This document shows, one piece after another, positions 1 to 8,007 of a stretch of 64,000 bases of DNA. The DNA comes from Streptomyces xantholiticus (GTDB lineage Bacteria > Actinomycetota > Actinomycetes > Streptomycetales > Streptomycetaceae). The notes under the pieces are model-generated. The model worked only from the letters and a program-made list of their open reading frames with translations. It ran no database searches and was not told where the DNA came from. Numbering within the stretch: position 1 is the first letter of the stretch; the number at the start of each line of letters is the position of its first letter. Position numbers and translations under genes: made by a program. The stretch covers positions 399,290 to 463,289 of the forward strand of contig NZ_BMWB01000003.1 of the NCBI RefSeq assembly GCF_014651015.1, in the 5' to 3' direction.

Positions 1-10
1 AGAGCGGCAA

Positions 11-778
11 GTGAGCACCACGACTGAGCTGCAGAAGGACGCCGGCACGGCGGGCACTTCGGAGGAGACGCTGCTCGAGCTGGAGAGCATGCGGGTGTTC
101 TACGGCGCCATCGAGGCGATCAAGGGCATCGATCTGACGGTGCGCAAGGGCGAGATCGTCGCTCTGCTCGGCGGTAACGGCGCGGGCAAGACGACCACGC
201 TGCGCACCATTTCCGGGATGCTTCAGCCGCGGCACGGTCAGGTGCTGTACCGCGGTGAGCGCATCGACGGGATCAAGTCGCACGAGCTGGTGCAGTTCGG
301 CATCGGTCATGTGCCGGAGGGCCGGCGTGTCTTCTCGACGATGACCGTGCGCGAGAACCTGGAGATGGGCGCGTACCGCTTCAGCTCCGTCGACTCGGCG
401 GAGATGGACCGGGTGTTCACGCTCTTCCCGCGTCTGGCCGAGCGGCGCTCGCAGCAGGCCGGCACTCTGTCCGGCGGTGAGCAGCAGATGCTGGCGATCG
501 GCCGTGCCCTGATGGGCAAGCCGGAGCTGCTGCTGCTGGACGAGCCGTCGATGGGTCTGGCGCCGCTGATCGTGCAGCAGATCTTCGAGATCATCGAGGA
601 GATCAACAAGCAGGGCACGACGGTGCTGCTGGTCGAGCAGAACGCGACTCAGGCTCTTGGCCTGGCGAACCGCGGTTACGTCCTGGAGACGGGTGAGGTC
701 GCGATGTCGGGTCCGGCGGCGGATCTGCTGGCGGACTCCAGGATCCGGGAGGCCTACCTCGGTGAGGGCGCGGCCTGA
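11..778 (+). CDS. livF: Branched-chain amino acid ABC transporter ATPase LivF
   Basis: This is the ATPase subunit of a LIV/HAAT-type importer for branched-chain amino acids or related polar substrates, acting at the inner face of the membrane. The 255-residue product shows Walker A GGNGAGKT at residues 54-61, the signature LSGGEQQ, and Walker B LLLLDEPSMGL. The region between Walker A and the signature carries the GHVPEGRRVF stretch typical of LivF rather than LivG. The GTG start overlaps a TGA at 12-14 that would end the preceding gene, probably livG, so it is likely the last gene of a translationally coupled liv operon that begins outside the window. A perfect 18-bp hairpin follows. Family assignment is firm; the exact substrate is not shown. 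Confidence 0.93.
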   Translation: MSTTTELQKDAGTAGTSEETLLELESMRVFYGAIEAIKGIDLTVRKGEIVALLGGNGAGKTTTLRTISGMLQPRHGQVLYRGERIDGIKSHELVQFGIGHVPEGRRVFSTMTVRENLEMGAYRFSSVDSAEMDRVFTLFPRLAERRSQQAGTLSGGEQQMLAIGRALMGKPELLLLDEPSMGLAPLIVQQIFEIIEEINKQGTTVLLVEQNATQALGLANRGYVLETGEVAMSGPAADLLADSRIREAYLGEGAA

Positions 779-792
779 CGGCCGGTGAAGCA

Positions 793-832
793 GAGCGGGG
801 CCGGGAAGCCTGGAGGCTTCCCGGCCCCGCTC
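793..832. terminator. Bidirectional hairpin terminator between convergent genes
   Basis: A perfect 18-bp stem (793-810 with 815-832) encloses a TGGA tetraloop, between the convergent livF and thioesterase genes. It is followed on the plus strand by a short T-rich stretch. Its symmetry suits termination from both sides. Confidence 0.85.
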
Positions 833-840
833 CGTTGTGT

Positions 841-1302
841 TCACTCCTGGGAGAGGTCGCGCAGCAGGCAGGTGAGGCGTGCCGAACAGACCCGCTTGTC
901 GTGCTCGTCGGTGATCACGATCTCGTAGGTGGCCGTCGACCGGCCGCGGTGGACGGGGGTGGCGACGCCGGTGACGAGGCCGGAGCGGACGCCCCGGTGA
1001 TGGGTGCAGTTGAGGTCCACACCGACGGCGATCTTTGAGGGGCCGCCGTGCAGCATGGAGCCGACGGAGCCGAGGGTCTCGGCGAGGACGGCGGAGGCAC
1101 CGCCGTGCAGCAGGCCGTAGGGCTGGGTGTTGCCTTCGACGGGCATGGTGCCGACGACGCGGTCCGCGGAGGCCTCGACGATCTGCACCCCCATGCGAGC
1201 GCCCAGGTTTCCCGCGGAGAACAGCGCGGGGAGGTCCATGCCGAGCTCGGCGTACTCGTCGATGACCCCTTGCGGGAACTTCACGCTGGTCTGCTCGCCC
1301 AT
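841..1302 (-). CDS. PaaI-type hotdog-fold thioesterase
   Basis: The 153-residue protein has the single hotdog fold of the PaaI/YbdB acyl-CoA thioesterase family. The region around residues 62-78 reads YGLLHGGASAVLAETLGS, which matches the HGG-containing active-site helix of the family. Enzymes of this group hydrolyse acyl- or aryl-CoA thioesters in the cytoplasm. It lies 71 bases downstream of the FdhF-like gene on the same strand and converges on livF. The sequence does not define the acyl substrate. Confidence 0.85.
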   Translation of the reverse strand: MGEQTSVKFPQGVIDEYAELGMDLPALFSAGNLGARMGVQIVEASADRVVGTMPVEGNTQPYGLLHGGASAVLAETLGSVGSMLHGGPSKIAVGVDLNCTHHRGVRSGLVTGVATPVHRGRSTATYEIVITDEHDKRVCSARLTCLLRDLSQE

Positions 1303-1373
1303 GAGGCCGGCTCCGTTCGTCGTACCGTCTGGTCCTGGTGGTTGTCCGCTTGTCCTGCCGCCTGAGCGAACGC

Positions 1374-3653
1374 TTAGACGGTGGGTGATTGTTCCAGACG
1401 CACGATCACGGACTTGCTGGCGGGGGTGTTGCTGGTGTCAGCGGTGGAGTCCAGCGGGACCAGCACATTGGTCTCCGGGTAGTAGGCGGCGGCGCAGCCA
1501 CGGGCCGTGGGGTAGTGGACGACCCGGAAGCCGGGGGCGCGGCGCTCGACGCCGTCCTTCCACTCGCCGACGAGGTCGGTGCAGGAGCCGTCCGCCAGGC
1601 CCAGCTCGAGGGCGTCCTCGGGATTGACCAGGACGATCCTGCGACCGCCCTTGATGCCGCGGTAGCGGTCGTCGAGGCCGTAGATCGTGGTGTTGTACTG
1701 GTCGTGCGAGCGGAGCGTCTGCAGCAGCAGCCGGCCCTCGGGGATCTCCGGGTACTCGACGGGGGCGGCGGTGAAGTTGGCCTTGCCGGTGGCGGTGGGG
1801 AAGCGGCGCTCGTCGCGAGGCGCGTGCGGCAGGGTGAAGCCGCCGGGGCGGGCGATCCTCGCGTTGAAGTCCTCGAAGCCGGGCACCACACGCGCGATCC
1901 GGTCGCGGATCGTGCCGTAGTCCCTCTCGAACTCCTCCCAGGGCGTGGTGGACGCGGGACCGAGCACGGCGCGGGCCATCCGGGCCACGATCGCCGGCTC
2001 GGACAGCAGATGGGGGCTCGCGGGCGGGAGGTTGCCGCGGGAGGCGTGCACCATGCCCATCGAGTCCTCCACGGTGACCACCTGCCGGCCGCCGGCCTGG
2101 ACGTCCTTGTCGGTGCGGCCCAGGGTGGGCAGGATGAGCGCCCGTCGGCCGGTGACGGCGTGCGAGCGGTTCAGCTTGGTGGACACGTGCACGGTCAGCC
2201 GGGCGCGGCGCATCGCGGCTTCGGTGACCGCGGTGTCGGGGCTCGCGGACACGAAGTTGCCGCCCATGGCGAAGAACACCTTCGCCTTCCCGTCGCGCAG
2301 TGCCTCGATGGACCGGACGACGTCCAGGCCGTGGTGGCGGGGCGGAGCGAAGCCGAACTCCTTCTCCAGGGCGTCGAGGAAGACGGGGGAGGGCCGCTCG
2401 AAGATGCCCATCGTGCGGTCGCCCTGGACGTTGGAGTGGCCGCGCACGGGGCACACGCCGGAGCCGGGGCGGCCGATGTCGCCGCGCAGCAGGAGGAAGT
2501 TGACCACTTCGCGGATGGTGGCGACGGAGTGCTTGTGCTGGGTGAGGCCCATCGCCCAGCAGACGACGGTCCGGCGCGAGGCGAGCACCATCCGCAGGGC
2601 CTGCTCGATCTCGTCCCGGCGCAGGCCGGTCGCGGCGAGCGTGCTGTCCCAGTCGGCGGCCCGGGCGGCTGCCGCGAACTCTTCGAAGCCGTGGGTGTGT
2701 TCGCGGACGAACTCCTCGTCGACGGCGCCTTCGGTCTCGAGGATCAGCTTGCCCAGCAGCCGGAACAGCGCCTGGTCACCGCCGATGCGGATCTGCAGGA
2801 AGAGGTCGGTCAGCGCGGTGCCCTTGAGTATGCCTCGGGCGGTCTGCGGGTTCTTGAACCGTTCGAGGCCCGCCTCGGGCAGCGGATTCACCGAGATGAT
2901 CCGAGCGCCGGAAGTCTTGGCCTTCTCCAGGGCGCTGAGCATGCGGGGGTGGTTGGTGCCCGGGTTCTGACCGGCGACGATGATCAGGTCCGCCTGGTGC
3001 AGGTCCTCCAGCGAGACACTGCCCTTGCCGATTCCGATCGTCTCCGTGAGCGCGGAGCCGGAGGACTCGTGGCACATGTTGGAGCAGTCGGGAAGGTTGT
3101 TCGTGCCGAATTCGCGGGCGAACAACTGGAGCAGGAACGCCGCCTCGTTGCTGGTGCGGCCGGAGGTGTAGAACAGCGCTTCGTCGGGGGAGCCGAGCGC
3201 ACCGAGCTCCTCGGCCAGGATCGCGAACGCCCTCTCCCAGCTCACCGGCTCGTACCGGTCGGAGCCCTCGGCGAGATACATCGGGCGGGTGAGCCGGCCC
3301 TGCTGGCCCAGCCAGTAGCCGCTGCGGCTCGCAAGGTCGGACAGCGGGTGCGCCGCGAAGAAGTCGGGTGTCACCCGGCGCAGGGTCGCCTCCTCGGCGA
3401 CGGCCTTCGCGCCGTTCTCACAGAACTCCGCGACGTGGCGGTCGTCGCCCTCCGGCCAGGCACAGCCCGGACAGTCGAAGCCGTCCTTCTGGTTGACCTT
3501 CAGCAGCGTGCGGGCCGCGCGGCCCACGCCCATCTGCTGCTGGGCGACGCGCAGGGTGTGGCCGATGGCGGACAGGCCGACCGCCGCGTGCTGTGGGCCC
3601 GCGACCTGAGGGGCATCCTGGACCGGGTCCCCTGCGGGCGGTTTGCTGGCCAT
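1374..3653 (-). CDS. FdhF/YdeP-family molybdopterin oxidoreductase
   Basis: This is a cytoplasmic molybdopterin-dependent oxidoreductase of the FdhF/YdeP group, related to formate dehydrogenase alpha subunits. The 759-residue product has the N-terminal cysteine region CPGCAWPEGDD plus FCENG that is usual for YdeP-like enzymes, a central molybdopterin guanine dinucleotide domain (GQNPGTNHPRML, GHSNVQGDRT) and a C-terminal molydopterin-binding beta-barrel (RSHDQYNTTIYG). I chose the ATG at 3653, preceded by AAGGAG, over an in-frame ATG 63 bases upstream. The substrate is unknown; E. coli YdeP is linked to acid resistance. It is divergent from polA, and its upstream DNA holds a mirror copy of the damage-type promoter motif. 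Confidence 0.88.
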   Translation of the reverse strand: MASKPPAGDPVQDAPQVAGPQHAAVGLSAIGHTLRVAQQQMGVGRAARTLLKVNQKDGFDCPGCAWPEGDDRHVAEFCENGAKAVAEEATLRRVTPDFFAAHPLSDLASRSGYWLGQQGRLTRPMYLAEGSDRYEPVSWERAFAILAEELGALGSPDEALFYTSGRTSNEAAFLLQLFAREFGTNNLPDCSNMCHESSGSALTETIGIGKGSVSLEDLHQADLIIVAGQNPGTNHPRMLSALEKAKTSGARIISVNPLPEAGLERFKNPQTARGILKGTALTDLFLQIRIGGDQALFRLLGKLILETEGAVDEEFVREHTHGFEEFAAAARAADWDSTLAATGLRRDEIEQALRMVLASRRTVVCWAMGLTQHKHSVATIREVVNFLLLRGDIGRPGSGVCPVRGHSNVQGDRTMGIFERPSPVFLDALEKEFGFAPPRHHGLDVVRSIEALRDGKAKVFFAMGGNFVSASPDTAVTEAAMRRARLTVHVSTKLNRSHAVTGRRALILPTLGRTDKDVQAGGRQVVTVEDSMGMVHASRGNLPPASPHLLSEPAIVARMARAVLGPASTTPWEEFERDYGTIRDRIARVVPGFEDFNARIARPGGFTLPHAPRDERRFPTATGKANFTAAPVEYPEIPEGRLLLQTLRSHDQYNTTIYGLDDRYRGIKGGRRIVLVNPEDALELGLADGSCTDLVGEWKDGVERRAPGFRVVHYPTARGCAAAYYPETNVLVPLDSTADTSNTPASKSVIVRLEQSPTV

Positions 3654-3706
3654 CGCGCTCTCCTTCGAGCCGTGCCTGTGCTCTTGCGTCCGATGCTGTG
3701 CCTCCG

Positions 3707-3729
3707 ATCCTGTCACGCCCCGCTGACAG
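3707..3729 (-). promoter_or_regulatory. RecA-NDp-like promoter for the FdhF-like gene
   Basis: Read on the minus strand, CTGTCAGCG (3729-3721), 8 bases, then CAGGAT (3712-3707). This resembles TGTC(A/G)GTG-N8-TAnnnT but deviates at the C in the -35 and the first base of the -10. A transcript would carry a leader of about 45 bases with an AAGGAG ribosome site. Confidence 0.4.
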
Positions 3730-3759
3730 TCACGGCGGCCAGGTCGGTGCGGTCGGGAA

Positions 3760-3781
3760 TGTCAGTGGTGCATGGCAGGAT
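3760..3781 (+). promoter_or_regulatory. RecA-NDp/PafBC-type promoter of polA
   Basis: TGTCAGTG (3760-3767), 8 bases, CAGGAT (3776-3781). The -10 ends 7 bases before the GTG at 3789, predicting a leaderless polA mRNA. The -10 lacks the first T of the consensus. Confidence 0.6.
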
Positions 3782-3788
3782 CGGGGGC

Positions 3789-6497
3789 GTGGCTGAGACG
3801 GCATCGAAGAAGACGGCAGACAACCGACCGCGCCTGCTCCTCATGGACGGGCACTCCCTGGCGTACCGGGCGTTCTTCGCGCTGCCCGCGGAGAATTTCA
3901 CGACCGTGAGCGGCCAGACGACCAATGCCGTCTACGGCTTCGCGTCGATGCTGGCGAACACCCTGCGTGACGAGGCGCCCACGCATTTCGCGGTGGCCTT
4001 CGACGTCTCCCGCAAGACCTGGCGGTCGGCCGATTTCCCGGAGTACAAGGCGAACCGCTCCAAGGCCCCCGACGAGTTCAAGGGCCAGGTCGAGTTGATC
4101 GGCGAGCTGCTCGACACGATGAACGCACAGCGGTTCGCCGTCGAGGGCTTCGAGGCGGACGACATCATCGCCACCCTCGCCACCCAGGCGGAGGCGGCCG
4201 GTTTCGAGGTGCTGATCGTCACCGGCGACCGGGACTCCTTCCAGCTGGTCAGCGAGCACACCACGGTGCTGTACCCGACCAAGGGCGTCTCCGAGCTCAC
4301 CCGCTTCACTCCGGCCAAGGTCGAGGAGAAGTACGGGCTCACCCCGCAGCAGTATCCGGACTTCGCCGCCCTCCGCGGCGACCCGTCGGACAACCTGCCC
4401 GGCATTCCCGGCGTGGGGGAGAAAACGGCGACGAAGTGGATCAACCAGTTCGGTTCGTTCGCGCAGCTCGTCGAGCGCGCGGAGGAGGTCAAGGGCAAGG
4501 TCGGCCAGGCGCTGCGCGACCACCTGGAGGCCGTCAAGCTCAACCGCCACCTGACCGAGCTGGTCCGCGACGTGGAGCTGCCCAAGGCCGTGGCGGACCT
4601 CGAGCGCGCACCGTACGACAGGACCGCGCTGAAGGGCTTCCTCGAGGTCCTGGAGATCCGGAACCCGAGCCTGCGTGAGCGGCTGCTCGCGGTCGACCCC
4701 GGAGCCGCGGCGGAGGAGGCCCCGGCGCCCGAGGCCGGTGTGGAGCTGGACGGCACCGTGCTGGGCGCGGGGGAGGTCGCGTACTGGCTGGACCAGCACG
4801 GCACGCAGCCGCTGGGCGTGGCCACCGTCTCGGCGTGGGCGCTGGGTGTGGGCAGTGTCAGCGAGGTGGCGCTGGCCGCCGCGGACGGCAAGGCGGCCTG
4901 GTTCGACACGACCCAGCTCGACGAGACCGACGAGCGGGCCTTCGCGGCCTGGATCTCCGACCCGTCCCGGCCGAAGGTCATGCACAATGCCAAGGACGCG
5001 CTGCGGGTCTTCCCCGAGCACGGCTGGGAGATCGCCGGCGTCACCATGGACACGGCGCTTGCGGCCTACCTGGTCAAGCCGGGGCGCCGGTCCTTCGCGC
5101 TGGACGCCCTGTCGGTGGAGTATCTGCATCGGGAGCTGGCCCCGGCCGCCGCGGACGGGCAGCTGGCCTTCGGCACAGACGAGCAGGCCGAGGCCGACGC
5201 GCTGATGGCCCAGGCCCGGGCGGTGCTCGACCTCGGTGAGGCGTTCGGCGACAAGCTGCAGGAGGTCGGTGCGGCCGAGCTGCTGCACGACGTGGAGCTG
5301 CCCACCTCGCTGCTCCTGGCCCGGATGGAGCGCAGCGGCATCGCCGCCGACCGCGCCCATCTGGAGGCGATGGAGCAGCAGTTCGCGGGAGCCGTGCAGC
5401 AGGCGGTGAAGGAGGCGCACGCCGCGGTGGGACACGAGTTCAACCTCGGGTCCCCCAAGCAACTGCAAGAGGTCTTCTTCGGCGAGCTGAACCTGCCGAA
5501 GACGAAGAAGACCAAGACCGGCTACACCACCGATGCGGACGCGCTCGCGTGGCTGGCGGCCCAGACGGAGCACGAGCTGCCGGTCATCATGCTGCGCCAC
5601 CGCGAGCAGGCCCGGCTGCGCTCGACGGTCGAGGGCTTGATCAAGACGATCGCCGCCGACGGCCGGATCCACACCACGTTCAGCCAGACCGTCGCCGCGA
5701 CGGGCCGCCTGTCGTCCACCGATCCGAACCTGCAGAACGTGCCGGTTCGGACGGACGAGGGCCGCGCGATCCGCCGCGGGTTCGTGGTCGGTGAGGGCTT
5801 CGAGTCCCTGATGACCGCGGACTACAGCCAGATCGAGCTGCGGGTGATGGCCCACCTGTCGGAGGACGCGGGCCTCATCGAGGCGTTCACCTCAGGGGAG
5901 GACCTGCACACGACCGTCGCCTCCCAGGTGTTCTCCGTGGAGCGCTCCGCCGTCGACGCGGAGATGCGGCGCAAGATCAAGGCCATGTCGTACGGGCTGG
6001 CCTACGGGCTCTCCGCGTTCGGCCTCTCCCAGCAGCTGAACATCGAACCGGCCGAGGCGCGCGTCCTGATGGACACGTACTTCGAGCGGTTCGGCGGCGT
6101 GCGGGACTATCTGCGCCGCGTCGTGGACGAGGCGCGGGCCACGGGCTACACGGCGACCATGCTCGGACGCCGGCGTTATCTGCCCGACCTCACCAGCGAC
6201 AACCGCCAGCGCCGGGAGGCCGCCGAGCGGATGGCGCTCAACGCACCGATCCAGGGCACGGCGGCGGACATCGTCAAGGTCGCCATGCTGAACGTGGACC
6301 GGGCGTTGACGGAGGCGAAGCTGTCGTCCCGGCTGCTGCTCCAGGTCCACGACGAAATCGTGCTGGAGGTCTCGCCGGGGGAGCGCGAGGAGGTCGAGGC
6401 ACTGGTGCGCCGCGAGATGTCGTCGGCGGTGTCGCTCCGAGCGCCGCTGGACGTGTCGGTGGGCGCGGGACCCGACTGGGAATCGGCGGCGCACTGA
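3789..6497 (+). CDS. polA: DNA polymerase I
   Basis: The 902-residue enzyme fills repair gaps and removes RNA primers. Domains in order: a 5' nuclease domain (residues about 15-300, with MDGHSLAYR and GDRDSFQLV), a 3'-5' exonuclease-like domain (about 320-500) and the polymerase domain (about 510-902). Polymerase motif A is DYSQIELR from residue 678, motif B contains Y735, and motif C is VHDEIV from residue 853. The exonuclease-like domain lacks the acidic D-x-E pair of proofreading enzymes (PLGVATVSAW occupies that strand), so proofreading is probably absent, as in other actinobacterial Pol I. The GTG start is preferred because an in-frame ATG at 3759 overlaps the -35 of the likely promoter. 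Confidence 0.96.
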   Translation: MAETASKKTADNRPRLLLMDGHSLAYRAFFALPAENFTTVSGQTTNAVYGFASMLANTLRDEAPTHFAVAFDVSRKTWRSADFPEYKANRSKAPDEFKGQVELIGELLDTMNAQRFAVEGFEADDIIATLATQAEAAGFEVLIVTGDRDSFQLVSEHTTVLYPTKGVSELTRFTPAKVEEKYGLTPQQYPDFAALRGDPSDNLPGIPGVGEKTATKWINQFGSFAQLVERAEEVKGKVGQALRDHLEAVKLNRHLTELVRDVELPKAVADLERAPYDRTALKGFLEVLEIRNPSLRERLLAVDPGAAAEEAPAPEAGVELDGTVLGAGEVAYWLDQHGTQPLGVATVSAWALGVGSVSEVALAAADGKAAWFDTTQLDETDERAFAAWISDPSRPKVMHNAKDALRVFPEHGWEIAGVTMDTALAAYLVKPGRRSFALDALSVEYLHRELAPAAADGQLAFGTDEQAEADALMAQARAVLDLGEAFGDKLQEVGAAELLHDVELPTSLLLARMERSGIAADRAHLEAMEQQFAGAVQQAVKEAHAAVGHEFNLGSPKQLQEVFFGELNLPKTKKTKTGYTTDADALAWLAAQTEHELPVIMLRHREQARLRSTVEGLIKTIAADGRIHTTFSQTVAATGRLSSTDPNLQNVPVRTDEGRAIRRGFVVGEGFESLMTADYSQIELRVMAHLSEDAGLIEAFTSGEDLHTTVASQVFSVERSAVDAEMRRKIKAMSYGLAYGLSAFGLSQQLNIEPAEARVLMDTYFERFGGVRDYLRRVVDEARATGYTATMLGRRRYLPDLTSDNRQRREAAERMALNAPIQGTAADIVKVAMLNVDRALTEAKLSSRLLLQVHDEIVLEVSPGEREEVEALVRREMSSAVSLRAPLDVSVGAGPDWESAAH

Positions 6498-6514
6498 GCG
6501 CGCTGCACCCGGTG

Positions 6515-6539
6515 GGCCACGCCCCCTCAGGGCGTGGCC
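6515..6539 (+). terminator. polA terminator hairpin
   Basis: A perfect 10-bp GC-rich stem (6515-6524 with 6530-6539) with a 5-base loop lies 18 bases after the polA stop codon. There is no T tract, as is common for Streptomyces terminators. Confidence 0.75.
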
Positions 6540-6939
6540 CGGATCCTGGCATTGTGCCCCTGCGGGCGTGCGCCACGCAGGGAGTGGGTTCGGGCCTCCG
6601 GAGGGAGGTGTCCGGAAGGGTGCTGCACCACCTGTGTGGCTCCGCCGCATGGTCGGCTCACTTCGCGCGAGTCGCGTCGCTCCACTTCCGGGCGCCCCTC
6701 CTACAGCCCAGCCCCTCAGGCCGCGGGCCCGAGGGCGCCGTTGGTCGGCCCGGGAACCGGCCGTTGTCCCCGCCCGCCCGGGAAGGCACAGGAGGCGGCG
6801 CGAAGCTGCCGCTACCGGGGGCGTCGGCGTCCACGTGTGCTCCCGGGTTCCGGGGCTGACAGCCCCAGGTCCGGGATGTGGAGGCCTCCCACAGCCGCCA
6901 GGCCCTATCGGGGAGGGTGGGTGGGGGCTTCTCCCCGCC
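6540..6939. other. Noncoding region between polA and the DUF4184 gene
   Basis: I see no convincing gene in these 400 bases. They hold a short hairpin at 6852-6866 (GGGGCT, GAC, AGCCCC) and a four-run G tract at 6910-6927 next to the end of the convergent DUF4184 gene. The rest is GC-rich DNA without a recognisable motif. Confidence 0.6.
6910..6927 (+). other. Canonical G-quadruplex motif
   Basis: Four runs of three to five G separated by single bases (A, T, T) lie on the plus strand, 13 bases beyond the stop of the minus-strand DUF4184 gene. This is the most stable class of predicted parallel quadruplex. It lies in the template strand for that gene and could slow polymerase at its end. Folding is inferred from the pattern only. 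Confidence 0.5.
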
Positions 6940-7794
6940 TCACACCCCCGTGCGGTCCAGGTCGGCGGCATGCCGCACATCCGCGTCGGCCGGCGGACGG
7001 CTGCGCTCCCGCAGACGTACCGCCGTCGCGTACAGCACAAGGCCCGCCGCCAGGCCCGCACCCGCGCCGAAGCACGCCGTCGGGATGATGTCGAGCGGTG
7101 TCTTGATCCGGCCCCAGTACTGGTAATAGCGCAAGCAGCGGTGCACGATGCCCGCCATCACGCACACGGCGACCAGCCCGGCCGCCAACAGGCGGGCACC
7201 GCGGCCGAGCAGGGGAACGGGCGGGGCAGGCATGGCCGGCACGCGTCGCAGCGCGGTGGCCACGAACCACACCAGTGCGACGAGCGCCACTGCCGAACTG
7301 CCGTACTGCGCGTACGAGTAGACGGGAAAGCCCGCGACGGTCTCCCCGAGCACCGGTGCCATCCGCACCCCCCACCGGTCGAAGTGGGTGAACGCGTCCC
7401 ACACCACGTGCGTACTCGCCCCGATCACCGCCGAGACGTAGAACCACAGTGCGGTTGCCAGCGGCGGCCGGTCGGCCGCGGACCGGCCCCGCAGCAGGCC
7501 GTACGCCCGCCCCCGCCAGGCCGCCGGCAGCAGCGCCACCAGCGGGTCACGCATCAGCAGCCAGAGCGCCAACAGTGCCGCGGTGATGACGACGTCGACC
7601 GTCAGCACACCGAGAGGCCCGTGCGTCACGGTCCCGAACCCCATCGCGCCGGGAAGGGCACTGGCCGCGAAGTACGTCATGTCCGGTGCCAACGAACCCA
7701 GCACGAGAGCGGAGGCGAACAGCGGTCCGCGCGCGGTCCCGTCCCTGCGGATGCCCGGCAGCACCGCCGCGGCGTGGCTGAGTGTGAACGGCAT
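6940..7794 (-). CDS. DUF4184 family integral membrane protein
   Basis: The 284-residue protein begins MPFTLSHAAAVLP, the signature start of DUF4184 proteins, and has about six hydrophobic segments spread over its length. Conserved polar positions such as GSLAPDMTYF and HVVWDAFTHF fit the DUF4184/YfhO-like membrane families distantly related to metal-dependent YdjM-type hydrolases; that link is inference. It is monocistronic, converges on polA and diverges from the transglycosylase gene. Its function is unknown. Confidence 0.82.
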   Translation of the reverse strand: MPFTLSHAAAVLPGIRRDGTARGPLFASALVLGSLAPDMTYFAASALPGAMGFGTVTHGPLGVLTVDVVITAALLALWLLMRDPLVALLPAAWRGRAYGLLRGRSAADRPPLATALWFYVSAVIGASTHVVWDAFTHFDRWGVRMAPVLGETVAGFPVYSYAQYGSSAVALVALVWFVATALRRVPAMPAPPVPLLGRGARLLAAGLVAVCVMAGIVHRCLRYYQYWGRIKTPLDIIPTACFGAGAGLAAGLVLYATAVRLRERSRPPADADVRHAADLDRTGV

Positions 7795-8007
7795 GGCGAC
7801 GCCCCCTGCGACCGTTGCTGATCAGTGCCGACCAGTATGCGTGATGACCTTGCGGGAATGCGGGTCCGAAATCCGGGACGAGCAGGAGGTGGCGAAGTGG
7901 TGAAAACCGGTCAGCGCCCGGTGTTCCGATGTCTTACCGTGCACTAGGGTCACGTGGGTCCGCGCTGGGGAGAGCGCGAACAGCCGCTGACGGGGAGGGA
8001 ACGACGT

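Noticed and set aside
3759..3761. ATG 30 bases upstream as the polA start
   Set aside because: It overlaps the -35 TGTCAGTG, so it would not be in the transcript from that promoter.
1389..3788. In-frame plus-strand extension of polA through the FdhF-like gene
   Set aside because: The extension is antisense to the molybdoenzyme and has no polymerase similarity. The promoter and GTG at 3789 define the start.
7795..8007. A ydaO/c-di-AMP riboswitch before the lytic transglycosylase, as found before other Streptomyces wall hydrolases
   Set aside because: The conserved riboswitch blocks are absent. TAGGGT at 7946 with TGTC 15 bases upstream also misses the damage-motif spacing by one base.
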